Shown in pieces: positions 37,313-49,600 of a stretch of 64,000 nucleotides of DNA. The position numbers were made by a program, and so were the translations under genes. The notes beneath the pieces were generated by a model. That model worked only from the letters and a program-made list of their open reading frames with translations. It was not told where the DNA came from and did not search any database. Source of the DNA: Telmatactis stephensoni. Taxonomy: Eukaryota; Cnidaria; Anthozoa; Actiniaria; Isophelliidae. Positions within the stretch are counted from its first letter, which is position 1. Every line of letters begins with the position of its first letter. The DNA is taken from NCBI GenBank assembly GCA_029948255.1, contig JALIZF010001723.1, positions 290,001 to 354,000 on the forward strand, in the 5' to 3' direction.

Positions 37313-38366
37313 GACACTGAATGTAAAAAATGAACGAAACATTTACAAATGAAGGCCAAGTCACTCGTAACATCACTAATAGCCCACGAAAACAAATGTG
37401 GTATTATCGAGCTTTGCGAGCTAAATTCGCCGCGACAAACACTCAATAATTCAATCCAATCTTGGCAAACACAACAGTACAAAACAACAAAAGACAGCTG
37501 CTGTTTGGGCCGTTATTTTCGGCCACTCTTGCGTGTTCATTATTATATGTCAATGCTATCTTCAGTCGCTTTAATTTATAAAATAGACCCAAAAATCAAG
37601 AATTTGATAAGAATCGTTAAAGATAAGATTAATTAGTTCGGCGTTCGCGTGCTTATGCGTTAATTTTATTGGCTACTGCATCTACTTTATATTTTTTCTG
37701 ATATAATTTATAATAAATCTGAAAGCCAAGCAAACGAATGTGATATTATATGATGAATTACTTAAAGCTTGTGATACGCGATTGACGTCTGATTTTTTAA
37801 TAGCCAAAGTCTGCTTTAAAGTAAGCACTTGTAGTTACTTTTTTGTTATTTAAAAACGCGATCTGACAATCATATGATTTGAATCTTTACCAGAGGCTAA
37901 AGTAAGCTTTAAAAAACTCAGACGTCTTCTATTCGATCGGAAATATTTCAAGAGTATGTAAATAAAATAAAGCAACTGTACATGTTTTGATAATTAAAAA
38001 CATCAAACATTGATCCATACCATCAATAACATAGGCCTTTCACAATTAATACAACAACTTGATATTTAAAAATATTTTGATATGTTTGTGTTTTCCGAAG
38101 ACAACATTATCATCTGGCTTAATTCATTCGACCAATTCCCGCGCTCGTCGAAAGTGAACACATTCCAAAAAAATCAATACCAAAATAACCACTTTAACCT
38201 TCACTGTAGACTCATATTTTTTGTTTTGACTCGTTTTTTATAAATATCTAATGGTGTTTATTCATACAGAGATGGTCAGACTGATTATACCTTTCTACTC
38301 AAACTATTTAGTTATAAAGCATTAACTAAAATGACCCCATAGTGAGCGACCTACTATGGTTGGTCG

Positions 38367-39611
38367 TCAGATATATGTGGTATTTTTATAGAAGAGTTTT
38401 GTATGGCTGCCTACATCTGCGTTTACGAGCTCTGATATCAAGATTTTGGCTTGGAGGCTATTATTGTCGGTTGATCGATGCGTGGTGGTAGAATTCGTCC
38501 CGGGGCTGGTATACTCAAAATTATACTTGTATGGCTTGCTGAATATTTTAAGAAACCCATAGCGAAAATCGCTACTGTAAAAAGCAAAAATGGCGGGGTT
38601 GCTGACACAGTTTGCATAAGTAAACAACCAACAAATAATAACAGTTTTTTCAAACGAATGACTCTTGTGTCCTCCACCAAAGTCAGACCATAGCCAAACT
38701 ACCTGGTTAGGCAGCATAAAAATCGTAAAGACGATAACGACAGTTAGAAACATCTTAGTTGCTCGAATGTTTGCTGTAGTATTCGCTCGGATGAGCGAGC
38801 TGGTACGAAAGCTTATCGATCGTAGTAAAGGTCGAGGCTTTTTTGTTGGATCTTGGTATGTGCCGCCGTTGGGGACATCGGCCGCTTGTTGCGTTCTTTG
38901 TGAGCGCATTCTATGAGTTCTCCCAGAAGAATGATAAAGATTAAATAGTGCAAGTGTGTACATAACAGCCATAAATCCCAAAGGCAAAGCATATTGTACC
39001 AAAAATAGAAATAAAGTATAAGTTTGCCGATAGGCAAACAATCCCCAGACTTCTCGGCACTGGTGGCCTTCTAAACGAAGCACGTAACTGTACGGAGCGA
39101 CGCAAATGACAGAAATGCAATGAATGCCCCAAATAGAGCAAACAATTTGTCTTGGAGTCAAACGTGGTTTATAAGGATGCATAATGTTCCTATAACGGTC
39201 TAGTGATATCATAGCTAGATTAAGAGCTGAAGAAGTCACTGTGAAAGTAGAGGCAGGATAGAGGAACTTGCACATAAAGCCACCATAAAACCAAACATGA
39301 TTATTTTCCTCAAGCGCAAAGTCAAACGGAATGCTAAATATCGGAGTCAAGAAGTCACAAATAGCTAGATTTAAAATCAAGAAGTTCGTCGCCGTCCTCA
39401 TCTTCTTCGTTGAGCAGATGATATAAACTAACATCCCGTTTCCAAATGTGCTGCATAAAAGAATAAGGATGTAAAAAGTGATTTTAACAGTTTTAAATCC
39501 CTTAGAGTCACTAGAAACTTGGTCCATTATTGTTGTCGTTTGGCTGATGTTAAAAGTAGAAACTGTTCCGGTAGTACTTGGAACGAACACCTCTGTTGGT
39601 CCATCGTTCAT
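38367..39611 (-). CDS. class A (rhodopsin-like) G protein-coupled receptor, intronless
   Basis: An intact 414-residue frame with seven membrane segments: a seven-helix receptor that signals through heterotrimeric G proteins. TM1 has the conserved GN (CSTFGNGMLVY), TM2 LNLAICDF, and TM3 follows the conserved Cys (GGFMCKF) and ends in DRY (LDRYRNI). The extracellular Cys partner is in GHQCREVW. TM5 has the Tyr-Ala-Leu-Pro motif, TM6 FMLP and TM7 SNPAIFAFY, a variant of NPxxY. The N-terminus has an N-glycosylation site (NIS). Loop 3 is long and basic, and the tail is Ser/Thr- and Asn-rich. The absence of introns suggests a retroposed or lineage-expanded receptor, common in cnidarians. Overall shape is peptide- or amine-receptor-like; the ligand cannot be told from sequence. 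Confidence 0.9.
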   Translation of the reverse strand: MNDGPTEVFVPSTTGTVSTFNISQTTTIMDQVSSDSKGFKTVKITFYILILLCSTFGNGMLVYIICSTKKMRTATNFLILNLAICDFLTPIFSIPFDFALEENNHVWFYGGFMCKFLYPASTFTVTSSALNLAMISLDRYRNIMHPYKPRLTPRQIVCSIWGIHCISVICVAPYSYVLRLEGHQCREVWGLFAYRQTYTLFLFLVQYALPLGFMAVMYTLALFNLYHSSGRTHRMRSQRTQQAADVPNGGTYQDPTKKPRPLLRSISFRTSSLIRANTTANIRATKMFLTVVIVFTIFMLPNQVVWLWSDFGGGHKSHSFEKTVIICWLFTYANCVSNPAIFAFYSSDFRYGFLKIFSKPYKYNFEYTSPGTNSTTTHRSTDNNSLQAKILISELVNADVGSHTKLFYKNTTYI

Positions 39612-41455
39612 TGCGAGTTTTAAATTATAACGTTTGATGTTCCACCAAGACTAGTAGTCGAGCATTAGTTTACTGTAGAGAACAGTGAATAATCAGCCAA
39701 TACGAGTTTTATAAGCGTTGTAGCATTTGCTCAAAACCATCACTTGATTCCCACTGTGCTTTTTAAACCACTCAATAAGTAAATAATGAAAACGCCTTCG
39801 ATTATATGCTATTGGTGACATCATCATAGTATATTTGCATTTCAGTTACATAAGTGGGGTTAAAAAATACGTTATTTCCTCCAGTACTAAGCGCCATTTG
39901 TCGGTATTTTTTGCATTTCCAATAGTACGGAACTCATGTTTGCGGCTTCATGAACTTTCAGTCATTTTGACTTCCTAAGACGAGAAATACAATAAGTTGA
40001 AGCTGGAAAAACGCACAAATATGAGACGTATTGGCTGTGGAACAAACTAGATGTTGGCTTAATTATAAAAATCATTGAAGGAAACTAAGCCGGGAAAGAG
40101 AAAAATTCTGAATGAATTTAATATCATCAAAGTGTACAAAAACAAGTAAACACATTCGTGCAAGCTATATCGATCCACAATCTTTTCAAGTTTGAAATGT
40201 TAATAAATTAATAATTAGGTTTAAACTGCACGTGCTATTCTCAAGTATTCTCAAGTAAGTGAAGAAACCAAGAAACCTCCATTTTCTCTAAAAAAATCTA
40301 AACCCAACATGACGTTCGCCGGCGTCAAAAGTTGAAGCAGTCAGTTTTTTCTGCAATCGTATCGTTTGCCATTATTTTTGTTAAATGTACGTCACAAAAG
40401 CCAGTGAACCCTTACATTAATTGTAATTATTGTTGTAATAAAGAAATGCGATGTTAATAGTTGTGTATAAGGTAAAACGTCCTAATTAAAATATTCGGTG
40501 GGGAATTCAGCTTTTTGGTCAAGAACATCCAAGGTCGGCAGACCTTAACGTGCAGTAATTCAATCAGTCGGTGATCAACCAAGCATTTATATAAAGCACT
40601 TATAGCAGTGAAGTTCATTTCATCTATTTATTTGTTTTCCACTACTATTTGTTTTATTACTATTATTATTCGCTTTTTCTTTTTCTTTTATTTTCTTCGT
40701 CCTTTTTCATTTTCTTCGCTTTTCTCTTTTTTCTTCCTTTTTTCTGTCTTCCTATCCTCTTTCTATCCTGATATATCTCTTTTATATTTTATTTCTTTCT
40801 CCCTTCCTTTGTTTGTTTGAATTGTTTGTTTCTTTCATTCTTTCGTTCTTTAAAAATGTGTTCTCTTAATGCTCTGTCCTCGTGAGTTTTCTTATAAAAG
40901 AAATATTTTTTATCTAAAAATTCTTAAAATATTAATTTTCAACATTTGGAGAAAACTCACCTATCTCACATCTATATACTAGTTCCAGACATACAACAGA
41001 ACCTCTACAAAACGACCAAAGTGTACATGTCTGATTAACCATGACAACAAAGAAATAATCAAAAGCGGTCGTTTAAAAGTATAGTAATGATTTTGGTCTC
41101 TGCAATTAAGGGTATTCATTATTGATAAAGCATGTCTGTTAAGACCTCCCCAAGATCTCCTATTGATAAAGCACGTTAAGATCTCACAACTGAACACAAA
41201 ATCAAATGAAGTTAAAACATTAGACTTTCCAATCTATTGACAAAGTTTGTAGTCGAATATTGGGAATTGTATATTTATAAAACGTGCAATTATTTGTCCT
41301 CCACAGCAGCTGTGGCGTGGGAATAAGAATGAGACTCAAGATCAAGAATAAGATACTAAGATAATGGGAATAAGAAAAAGATATAGCTTCCCACTGTACA
41401 AGCTTAATTAACAAATTCCCTTTCAAGTCCTTTATCTTGCTTTCGTTGTTTCATT
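39612..41455. other. intergenic, AT-rich
   Basis: Upstream of the receptor gene; probably contains its promoter. Otherwise a pyrimidine-rich stretch (40680-40860). No gene or RNA seen. Confidence 0.45.
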
Positions 41456-41464
41456 CACTTTCAG

Positions 41465-41740
41465 GTATTCATCCATCCATTCATTCATTCATTCATTCAT
41501 TCATTCATTCATTCATTCTTTCTTTCTTTCTTTCTTTCCTCCGTCCTTCCTTGGCTTCTTTCTTTTTCTTTTTCTTTCTTTTTTTTTTTTCTTTCTTCCT
41601 TTTTTCTTTCTTCCTCTTTTTTCTTTCTTTCCTTCTTTCTTCCTGTCTTCCTTCCTTCCTCTGTCTCTCTTTCTTCCTTCCTTCCTTCCTTCCTTCCTTT
41701 CTTCCTTTCTTCTTCTTTCTTTAATATCTTTCTTTCTTGT
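41465..41740. repeat. pyrimidine microsatellites (TTCA)n, (TTTC)n, (TTCC)n
   Basis: Consecutive tetranucleotide tracts, with frames that are artefacts of composition. Confidence 0.9.
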
Positions 41741-42290
41741 TTCTTGCTTGTTAGTTTTTCTTTTTCTCTTTTTGTTCCTTCTTTCTATCCCTATTCTTCA
41801 CTCTCTCTCACTTTTCCAATAACATGGAACACTAACGCTGTCGTTTTAACTCAAGTAAACAAATATGCCATCTGAGTACAACGAATGCATAACGATGTCT
41901 CATATCCATAATTACCCAGGCCTTTTTCTGTTAAATTCACGAAAATTGGCGGAAAAGGTCTAGCCAAGCTAAGTGTCCTAAATTTGACAGTGCACTTTTA
42001 CTGTTTTATATATATCTCTTTAGTATCACTTTACTGTTTTATATATATCTCTTTAGTATCACTTTACCTTAAGAGTAAACTAACTAATAGGTTTTTATGT
42101 TCAATTTTTATAATGAGAGGTTTCTATCAAATGAGATCCAACCCAGAAATATACCGAAAGCTCCAAAAAGCAATAAACAAGTTTACATAAAAGAAACTGT
42201 TAAACTGAATGAAGTCTTGTGATAAAAAACCGCGCGGACACCGCACATCATCCACTTTATGGTTACGGCAGGAAATTCGATTGTTTTTTA

Positions 42291-42795
42291 GGGGGTGTTT
42301 ATTTACATGGCACTAGGATCATCCTAGCAAGCGAATACCTGCTATACATTTACTGTATTATTCTGTTTACATGGAAATTTGTGTCTTCACTTCGGGTACT
42401 AGGAGTATATCATCTTGTCTCGCCGGTAGGAATACATATCCTAGAAGTATGTTTTATCCACATCTATAACTTTAATTCACAATAGCTACCCATCTCAGAA
42501 CGTGAATTGGTAATTGGTTTCAGTCATGTAAACGGAAAAAGTAGAGATACTTCGCCAACTAGAGAGGATTAGGAAACGCTAATGTTGGGGCCCCTGTGGT
42601 AGTTCGGGCGCGGGTGACCCAGGACGCTATATGATAGACTTAGTAGCCACTCATTGCTTTGAACTCTGCTTCGGGTTGCTTCGATCGGGTGATGAAAAAT
42701 TGTCATGTAAATGAACAAAATTAAGCGTAAAGTTCGGTTCGCCTGCAAGGACGATCCTAGTGCTAGGATGATCCTAGTGCCATGTAAACATCCCC
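42291..42795. mobile_element. 505-bp TIR element flanked by TTA (Harbinger-like MITE)
   Basis: GGGGGTGTTTATTTACATGG then CACTAGGATCATCCTAG at the left end; CTAGGATGATCCTAGTG then CCATGTAAACATCCCC at the right end. TTA precedes and follows (42288-42290 and 42796-42798), which fits a 3-bp target duplication as made by PIF/Harbinger elements. No transposase inside. Confidence 0.65.
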
Positions 42796-43249
42796 TTAGA
42801 CAACACACGGTACTACATGGCACGTCACTGCACGGCAAGGTCCGTTTCACACTCAAACAACAACAGCCTTAGCTTCGATAAGTATTAAGCTTCACGCGCA
42901 CTATAAACGGTACACGACATATAACAGAAAAATAATAATCCCTGATACTGAGGCTACGCCACACTCTATTTCATTAAGAGGCGATTTTATAATTACTGTA
43001 CTAGTGCCTTTATTTGCTCATTCTTCCATTCATTCATTCAAAGTCTTCGTTTAATTCGTTGTAAACAACATCATTAAAATGAAAGAGTTTTAAAGTTATT
43101 AATTCCGGCAATAAAAGGTGCATTTCCGGCATCTTTTTCCATGCACTGGACACTGTTGACGTACTTCAATAGACAAACAAAAGACTCCAATTAAGTTAGA
43201 ACAATAGCACGACGCTAACAAGGTATAACCATATTTCTAGTCGATATTT

Positions 43250-43480
43250 AAGAAGATAAATTTCATCATTAGTTGATACAAGTTTCCGTAATTCCGCTGC
43301 GAGCGACTGTCTCTCTCGGATGAATATGAAAACAAGTTGACGGCCTTTGGCTATATTTTAACCTATTTTCTCCCTTGTAAGTAGAATTTACTCTTCTTGT
43401 CTTGTAGATGGTATATGAACCGCTGTTTACTGAGATTTACGTTTGATTACGGTAAATATTGATGCAGTTGGCAAAAACAA
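43250..43480 (+). mobile_element. dispersed repeat R, copy 2, with purine tail
   Basis: Homologue of 36906-37145 in the same orientation, ending in an AAAAC/GAAAA-rich tail that grows into the long microsatellite to its right. Confidence 0.6.
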
Positions 43481-43529
43481 AAACAAAAAAAGCAAAAAGA
43501 ATGAAAGAAGAGGAAAGAAGGGAAAACAA

Positions 43530-44012
43530 AAGAAAAGAAAGGAAAGGAAAGGAAAGAAAAGAAAAGAAAAGAAAAGAAAAGAAAAGAAAAGAAAAGAAAA
43601 GAAAAGAAAAGAAAAGAAAAGAAAAGAAAAGAAAAGAAAAGAAAAGAAAAGAAAAGAAAAGAAAAGAAAAGAAAAGAAAAGAAAAGAAAAGAAAAGAAAA
43701 GAAAGAAAGAAAGAAAAGAAAAGAAAAGAAAAGAAAAGAAAAGAAAAGAAAAGAAAAGAAAAGAAAAGAAAAGAAAAGAAAAGAAAAGAAAAGAAAAGAA
43801 AAGAAAAGAAAAGAAAAGAAAAGAAAAGAAAAGAAAAGAAAAGAAAAGAAAGAAAAGAAAAGAAAAGAAAAGAAAAGAAAAGAAAAGAAAAGAAAAGAAA
43901 AGAAAAGAAAAGAAAAGAAAAGAAAAGAAAAGAAAAGAAAAGAAAAGAAAAGAAAAGAAAAGAAAAGAAAAGAAAAGAAAAGAAAAGAAAAGAAAAGAAA
44001 AGAAAAGAAAAG
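43530..44012. repeat. (GAAAA)n microsatellite, about 480 bp
   Basis: Almost uninterrupted pentanucleotide repeat with a few GAAA slips. The long Lys/Glu/Arg-rich or Phe/Leu/Ser-rich frames on both strands come from the repeat. Confidence 0.97.
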
Positions 44013-45783
44013 ATGGTTAATAAAACGGCTGCCAATGACTTACACTAATTTGAACTAAGGGTCAAAACAATATTCGGCCCTTTGGATTAGAGCGTGGTTG
44101 TATTGTTTTAATTTCACATGTACAACAGAATCAAAGATGAGTCGGTAAGATGAAATATAGTCAAAGTCAATTACTGATGAGGTTTTGACAGAAATATGTT
44201 TCTAGTTTCGGGGCATCTTGTAATGAATCACCATAAACACCGTACTGCTTACCTACAATTGAAGCCATTTTTCAAATTTATATTATAATTTCTGTTTATG
44301 TTGTGTTTTTTTGTAGCAAAAGATGCGTGTAAGTGGGTGGGTTTGTACTGGCTAGTTCTTAGGGATTACGTTGCCGTGGATAATTCACCTAGTAGGGAAC
44401 CATGTGTCCTACTGTAATTTACCTGCCATTGGGCGAATTTCTAAATAAATAAAAATAAATAAATTCCGAAAATATGCTCATGGCTAATATTTGCTCAACT
44501 AATGAGCTGGTCATAATTTCGGATGGAATTTTTCGTCTCCAAATGTCTTGATTTATGGTAATTAATTTATCTTTTCATAATTTTAAAGTAAAATCTCTCT
44601 GAATGTACACTCAAAAGCTTTACTTACTAATATAGTCATTCAGTATGTTGAGAGCCAGTTAAAAGTTAGTCAAGTATTGTAAGTTAAGCACTTTTATTGC
44701 GCAAATATCCATATATGAAATATGATCAAATGCCCACTCTCCTTACTGTATTACTCTAGATACCCAACTTTCAGCTCACCGATTCGTTTTTGAACTTAAG
44801 CTCGACACCCACTATGTTTCAGTTTCTATTTGTAGGTTGATCTTTAAGATAAGTTCGTGGGATTCTATTTGCATGGGAGAGCTTCTTTTCGCAATTGTCT
44901 TGCGTCAGAAATTTAAGGGGCTCATATTCGAGGGGGTGGGGGGGGGGGTATTTTCGTATTTCACAGTATAAGAGTATTGTTTTATTCATACTAAACGCAT
45001 ATACATCTTTTAAAACCTGACTATAAGCTCTCCCCATATATTTGAGAAAAATAAGCAGGCGTAAATATTAAATAAATTTTGAAGGAGAACCTTTCTCTCG
45101 CTTCTCTATGCGAGCACTCATGTTCATTCTCTCCATTTCACCCCGCAATCCCGGCGAACAGTGGTTTTCAAATCGACATTTAATTGCTAACCAGAGGGTC
45201 ACCAGTAAGACTAGGGATCTTCCCTCTTCCTGGAGCTTCATGGCCCAGTGTAAAAAATAAAGCAGATACATGAATACTGGAGTTTCAACCTTGAATTGCC
45301 GGCATTTCTGTACGCACACGGGAAAGAATAATTGGACTGAAGACTTACATGAGGACAAACGCTCAAATGCAAAGAAACATTGTACAAATAAAGAATATAT
45401 TACAAGTATTTATAATAACAAAAATCATTTAAGCACTGTGAGTACCTGCAAAGTGTTCATTGTTTCTACAAGATCTGTGAATGCATTAGAAGATGATATA
45501 AAAATATTAGACTTTTTTCTTCCCTAGACATGCCTACTTTCTGAGATAAAGTGGGAAGACAAAATATTTATGTTTGCAGCAATAAATGATCTTTATTATA
45601 CAATTTTCTACAAAGAACGCGCGCAATATGCACAAAAACGCGAAAAATGAGACCATATTGAGTTAGTAACATTTGATTGGCCTTTCGTCGCCATGAAACA
45701 CACTTATCAAAGTTGAAATATTTTTAAAAACGACAAAACCGGTTGAGGTCTTCGCAGAATTGTATAATAATACATGTAATTCA

Positions 45784-45935
45784 TTAGTCGACTAGCCAGC
45801 TAATAGTGCAGTGAATTTTCCCTCGTCTTGTATTCTGGCTCTCCACAATATAACGACTCAAAAAATAATAATAATAATAAAAAAAAACTACACAGCCGTA
45901 ATTTAACTGTCTTAATTAACTGGCTAGTCGACTAA
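45784..45935. mobile_element. 152-bp TIR element
   Basis: TTAGTCGACTAGCCAGCTAA at the left is mirrored by TTAACTGGCTAGTCGACTAA at the right; an A/AAT-rich centre lies between. Confidence 0.6.
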
Positions 45936-46537
45936 CAACCTACATGAATGGTCATCCTTCAATCTTCTCTCAGTAAAGGACTTCTTACTGCTATACTTTT
46001 ACACAGACCAAGATATTATTTGCATACGAGGAGGGACTACCAAGAAAACACACGCAAATAAAATAGATAGTACAATGACAAAGGCCGTCGTGTGTCGTGT
46101 TGGGCATTATCGTATCTCAGCGCTCTCAGTGATAAACGCTGTTGCTTTATTCATTCATTCAGAACGCTTAGACACGTCACAGTAAGGAGATTTTACAGTC
46201 ACTGAACAACCTACTGAAATGAACAATAGGCTCGGTGTCCAGTAGTCGGCATCCTACCCTGCGACGAGCACAGCTTTTCTTTGTTCTCTCCAGGGAAAAG
46301 CTCTGCTCGCAGAGTATGGCACCATTTCCTGTCTCCTGCGTCGTCTCCTGCATCACATTGTTGGTTTCTGCGATTTCTGGCATTCTAAATCTCTAACTTT
46401 CTGTAAGCGAGCAGTCATGCTTAGGACCCAGTGTGCTGGCTATACGGCTCTTGATAATCGCACAACAGTCCATATAAACACTCTACTTATAAATATGGTC
46501 TAAAGCAGGGATAAGAAATCCCATTATTCCTTCCAAA

Positions 46538-46605
46538 ACACTGTATGTCATTAACTTATTCAGGTGTAGCGTCGCTGTTAGTTCTATCTGTTTGGGCTTC
46601 CTGTG
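46538..46605 (-). pseudogene. partial duplicate of the SNIP1 last exon
   Basis: CATTAACTTATTCAGGTGTA followed by GCGTCGCTGTTAGTTCTATC and TTTGGGCTTCCTGTGT repeats, with a short deletion, the end of the SNIP1 coding region at 46682-46752. It is an untranslated relic lying downstream of the true stop. Confidence 0.6.
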
Positions 46606-46689
46606 TTATGACAAAAAAATGATGGTCTATATAAAAGCAGCGATTGCCGAAATCCCAATACTCCTACCAATACATTGTATGACAATAAC

Positions 46690-49600
46690 TTATTCTGGTG
46701 TAGCGTCACTACTAGTTCTATCTTCTGGGGATTCTTCTTGGGCTTCCTGTGTGTTCAGACTCCTTTCATGTAAGATGACATATTCGCGTGAACTGAAACC
46801 AAACTTGAGGACATCCTGAAATGGAAAGAACATACTTTTCAGTCATTGACAATTATATGCATCATTTTAGTGTCTCTGGAAACAAGCACATTTTCATACA
46901 CCAGTTTTCGTTAAGAGTGTGAAACGGACCGCACAGTGCCGTGACCGTGTCAATGCCGTGATGTCTTTAGAGCAGATGTCGTATAACATGGAAAATGGCA
47001 CGGTCATCGCACGGCACAGCATCGTGAGACCAAATGAAAAACTTGTCCCATTTTCATTTCCATTCTCATTTATGAAATTATCCCCATCTTTTTAGGCAGT
47101 GGGACACATGTCTCACTCTGGACAATTTCTAGAATGAACACTGGTGGCTTACATGTTCTTCATGATAATTGTGGTGATGATGATGATGATGATGACGGCA
47201 ATGATGACGATGATGAATAGCTTTATATCACTCAGTTATATTTACTAATTAAATTTAAGTTTTAGTTATTAAAGATTGAAGTTTCACTACTTACTCGTTC
47301 TTTCAGTTCATAATATCTTCGTGGTTCAATTTTTTCATTATTAAGAAATGTCCCATTGGCAGACTCCAAGTCGATTATATATGGCCTAGTAAAGAAACCA
47401 ACCTACTTTTAGCTTATAACACAAAGGCAAACAAACAAACAAACAAACAAAACAGACAGACAGATACTGAGACAGACAGACAAATGAAAAAACAAGCAAA
47501 TACATTCAACTCACTGTCGGCATTAGAGCAGTTTTTGTATGACTGTGAAAAGAACATGGTCATGGCTTGAAATGGTTATGGCAGAAATTTCAAATGTTTT
47601 TAGACATCAAGGCACTGACACTGTCATGGCACAGGGCGGTCTGTTTCACACTCATATGAAAACTGCTCTATCCCACTGTCACATCAAAGTTCTTATCTGA
47701 GCACAACTCTCCATTTCCAGATGCAATTACAAAGGCAGCACCTTTGATTTGCCTATTTAAAGCTTCCAGCGTTTACTCTTTTCATTTTAGTTAACTTTTC
47801 CAAATTTGTGAGAAAAAAACTATGTTGATACAATTACAAAGGCAGCACCTTCAATTTGCCTATTTAAAGCTTCCAGCATTTGCTCTTTTAATTTTAGTTA
47901 ACTTTTCCAAATTTGTGAGAAAAAACTATGTTGAATGTCTTAGTACTTACTTTATTTTTCGTCCTGTAGTTCCATCAGGTCTTTCATAATCAGCAAGTTT
48001 ATATTGTAATACTGCGTGCTGCTTTGAACAAGATGGGTGGTCGATAGGTATATCAGCTATCTGTAGAAAGACAAAACAAAGGTACATACTACGAACCAGC
48101 AAAATTTATGAAAACTTACAGTATCAACAAAGCTTCAGGATGGCTCCCATCATCCAAGAGTGATCTCACAAGAGGTGGTGGTGACCAGTGAACTGCCTCC
48201 CTTTCAGGATGGCTGTCATCACTCAAGAGTGAACTTACAAGAGGCTGACAATGCATACCCCATCAGAATTTCAAGCTACAATGAGCTACAGTGGTTTAGA
48301 GAGTTCAAAATGAGGATGTTGGCAATATGATGCAAGGGAGTGAAATGGCAAACCTTTCCTTTAGAGGACAATGCAATAACCATCATCCATCCTTACTCTC
48401 ATTGTATACAAAGTTGCCAGTGATCCCTCCCCTGTAAATCCCCAACCCATTGCTATATGTCATAAGCAATGATGAAGATTATGTTGAACTCACATGTCTT
48501 TGTCTTCCCAAAAGAAATGCACTTTGTCGATGGATGTACAATACAGCTGTAAAGCAAAGAAACTTTCTTTTTCTGTATCACTTCTACATGCATGTAGAAA
48601 AAGGAAGGACGTACTAAGGAAGGAGAGAGGAAAGAAGGAAAGAAGGAAGGAGGGAGGGAGGAAGGAAGGAGGGAGGGAGGAAGGAAGGAAGGAAGAGAGG
48701 GAGGGAGGGAGGGAGGGAGGAAGGGAGGGAGGGAGCAAGCAAGCAAGCAAGCAAGCAAGGGATGAAGGGAGGGAAGGAAGGGAGGAAGGGGTGGAAGGGA
48801 AGGGAGGGAAAGAGGGAGAAAGGGAGGACAGAAGGAAGGAAAGAAGGAAGGAAAGAAGGAAGGAAAGAAGGAAGGAAGGATGTTTTAGTTGTGCAGCAGA
48901 AAATGAAATATAGGTACCAAAAACTGTTTCTTTTTGTCAGAAAAGCTAGTAATCAAACAGATTAATAGACCATTTCACAGTTCTTCTAGTTCAATCTTAG
49001 CCTCAACAGCGTGTAGTACATGTATATCCTTTTGAATTTGACTTCAACCCATGGATTGAATGTTTATTGATGTGTGTATTCCTTACATTACCATTTCTAA
49101 AGAATATAATAATTATTTGTCAAGGCAGAGGTTGAATGACGAGAACCATGAAATGGTCTATTGACAATGGAACTACATCTCTTCATTGATTTGATTGTCT
49201 TTCTTTAATTATTTGTTAAATTTAATTGTTGATCAACAATTAATTGATACTCACGTAGTCCTTCTTCTCCTTTGAAAGGATAAAGCCGCCATCTTGTCTT
49301 AGGTTTTCTTGCTTCAGGTGGTTCATTGTACTTGATTACTACACCCTATTTATTAAACAAATGTTGGTTACAGTCAAAAATCATTCACCTGAAATTCTGC
49401 ATACATGTTTTTACAACACTTGATACTAATCTCGCAATCTGATTGGTTGATTAGAGTGTGTCAATAAGAGGACAGACACACTGCTGACGCGTTTCAGCGC
49501 GCGCGCTCGTTCTGTTGCCCCGTTTGAAAAGGATTTTTTAACTTTTATCTCAAATAATTGTTGTAAAAAACAAATTGAAGATGGTTTTGAGTTGTCTGTC

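Larger units (their letters stand above)
34453..38366. other. intergenic: repeats, no gene seen
   Basis: Holds a degraded SINE (34900-35095), a TIR element (35771-36184), repeat R copy 1 (36906-37145) and a GAAA microsatellite. The 67-codon frame at 36309 (after AACCATGG) has no recognised match and was not called. 37640-38366 is AT-rich and featureless, and probably holds the 3' region of the receptor gene. Confidence 0.5.
44013..46689. other. intergenic, no gene seen apart from one short TIR element
   Basis: Open frames up to 96 codons lack recognisable domains or splice context. A minus frame at 46177-46383 (MPEIAETNN) is slightly protein-like but unsupported. 46538-46605 is a partial copy of the SNIP1 last exon. 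Confidence 0.45.

Noticed and set aside
37408..37425. CGAGCTTTGCGAG, resembling the hairpin loop motif
   Set aside because: The flanks are not inverted repeats, so no hairpin can form.
37074..37482. Overlapping Lys/Glu- and Phe/Leu/Ser-rich frames
   Set aside because: Translation of the (GAAA)n tract; all frames are open because of composition.
43427..44058. 200-codon Lys/Glu/Arg- and Phe/Leu/Ser-rich frames
   Set aside because: Translation of the (GAAAA)n microsatellite on each strand.
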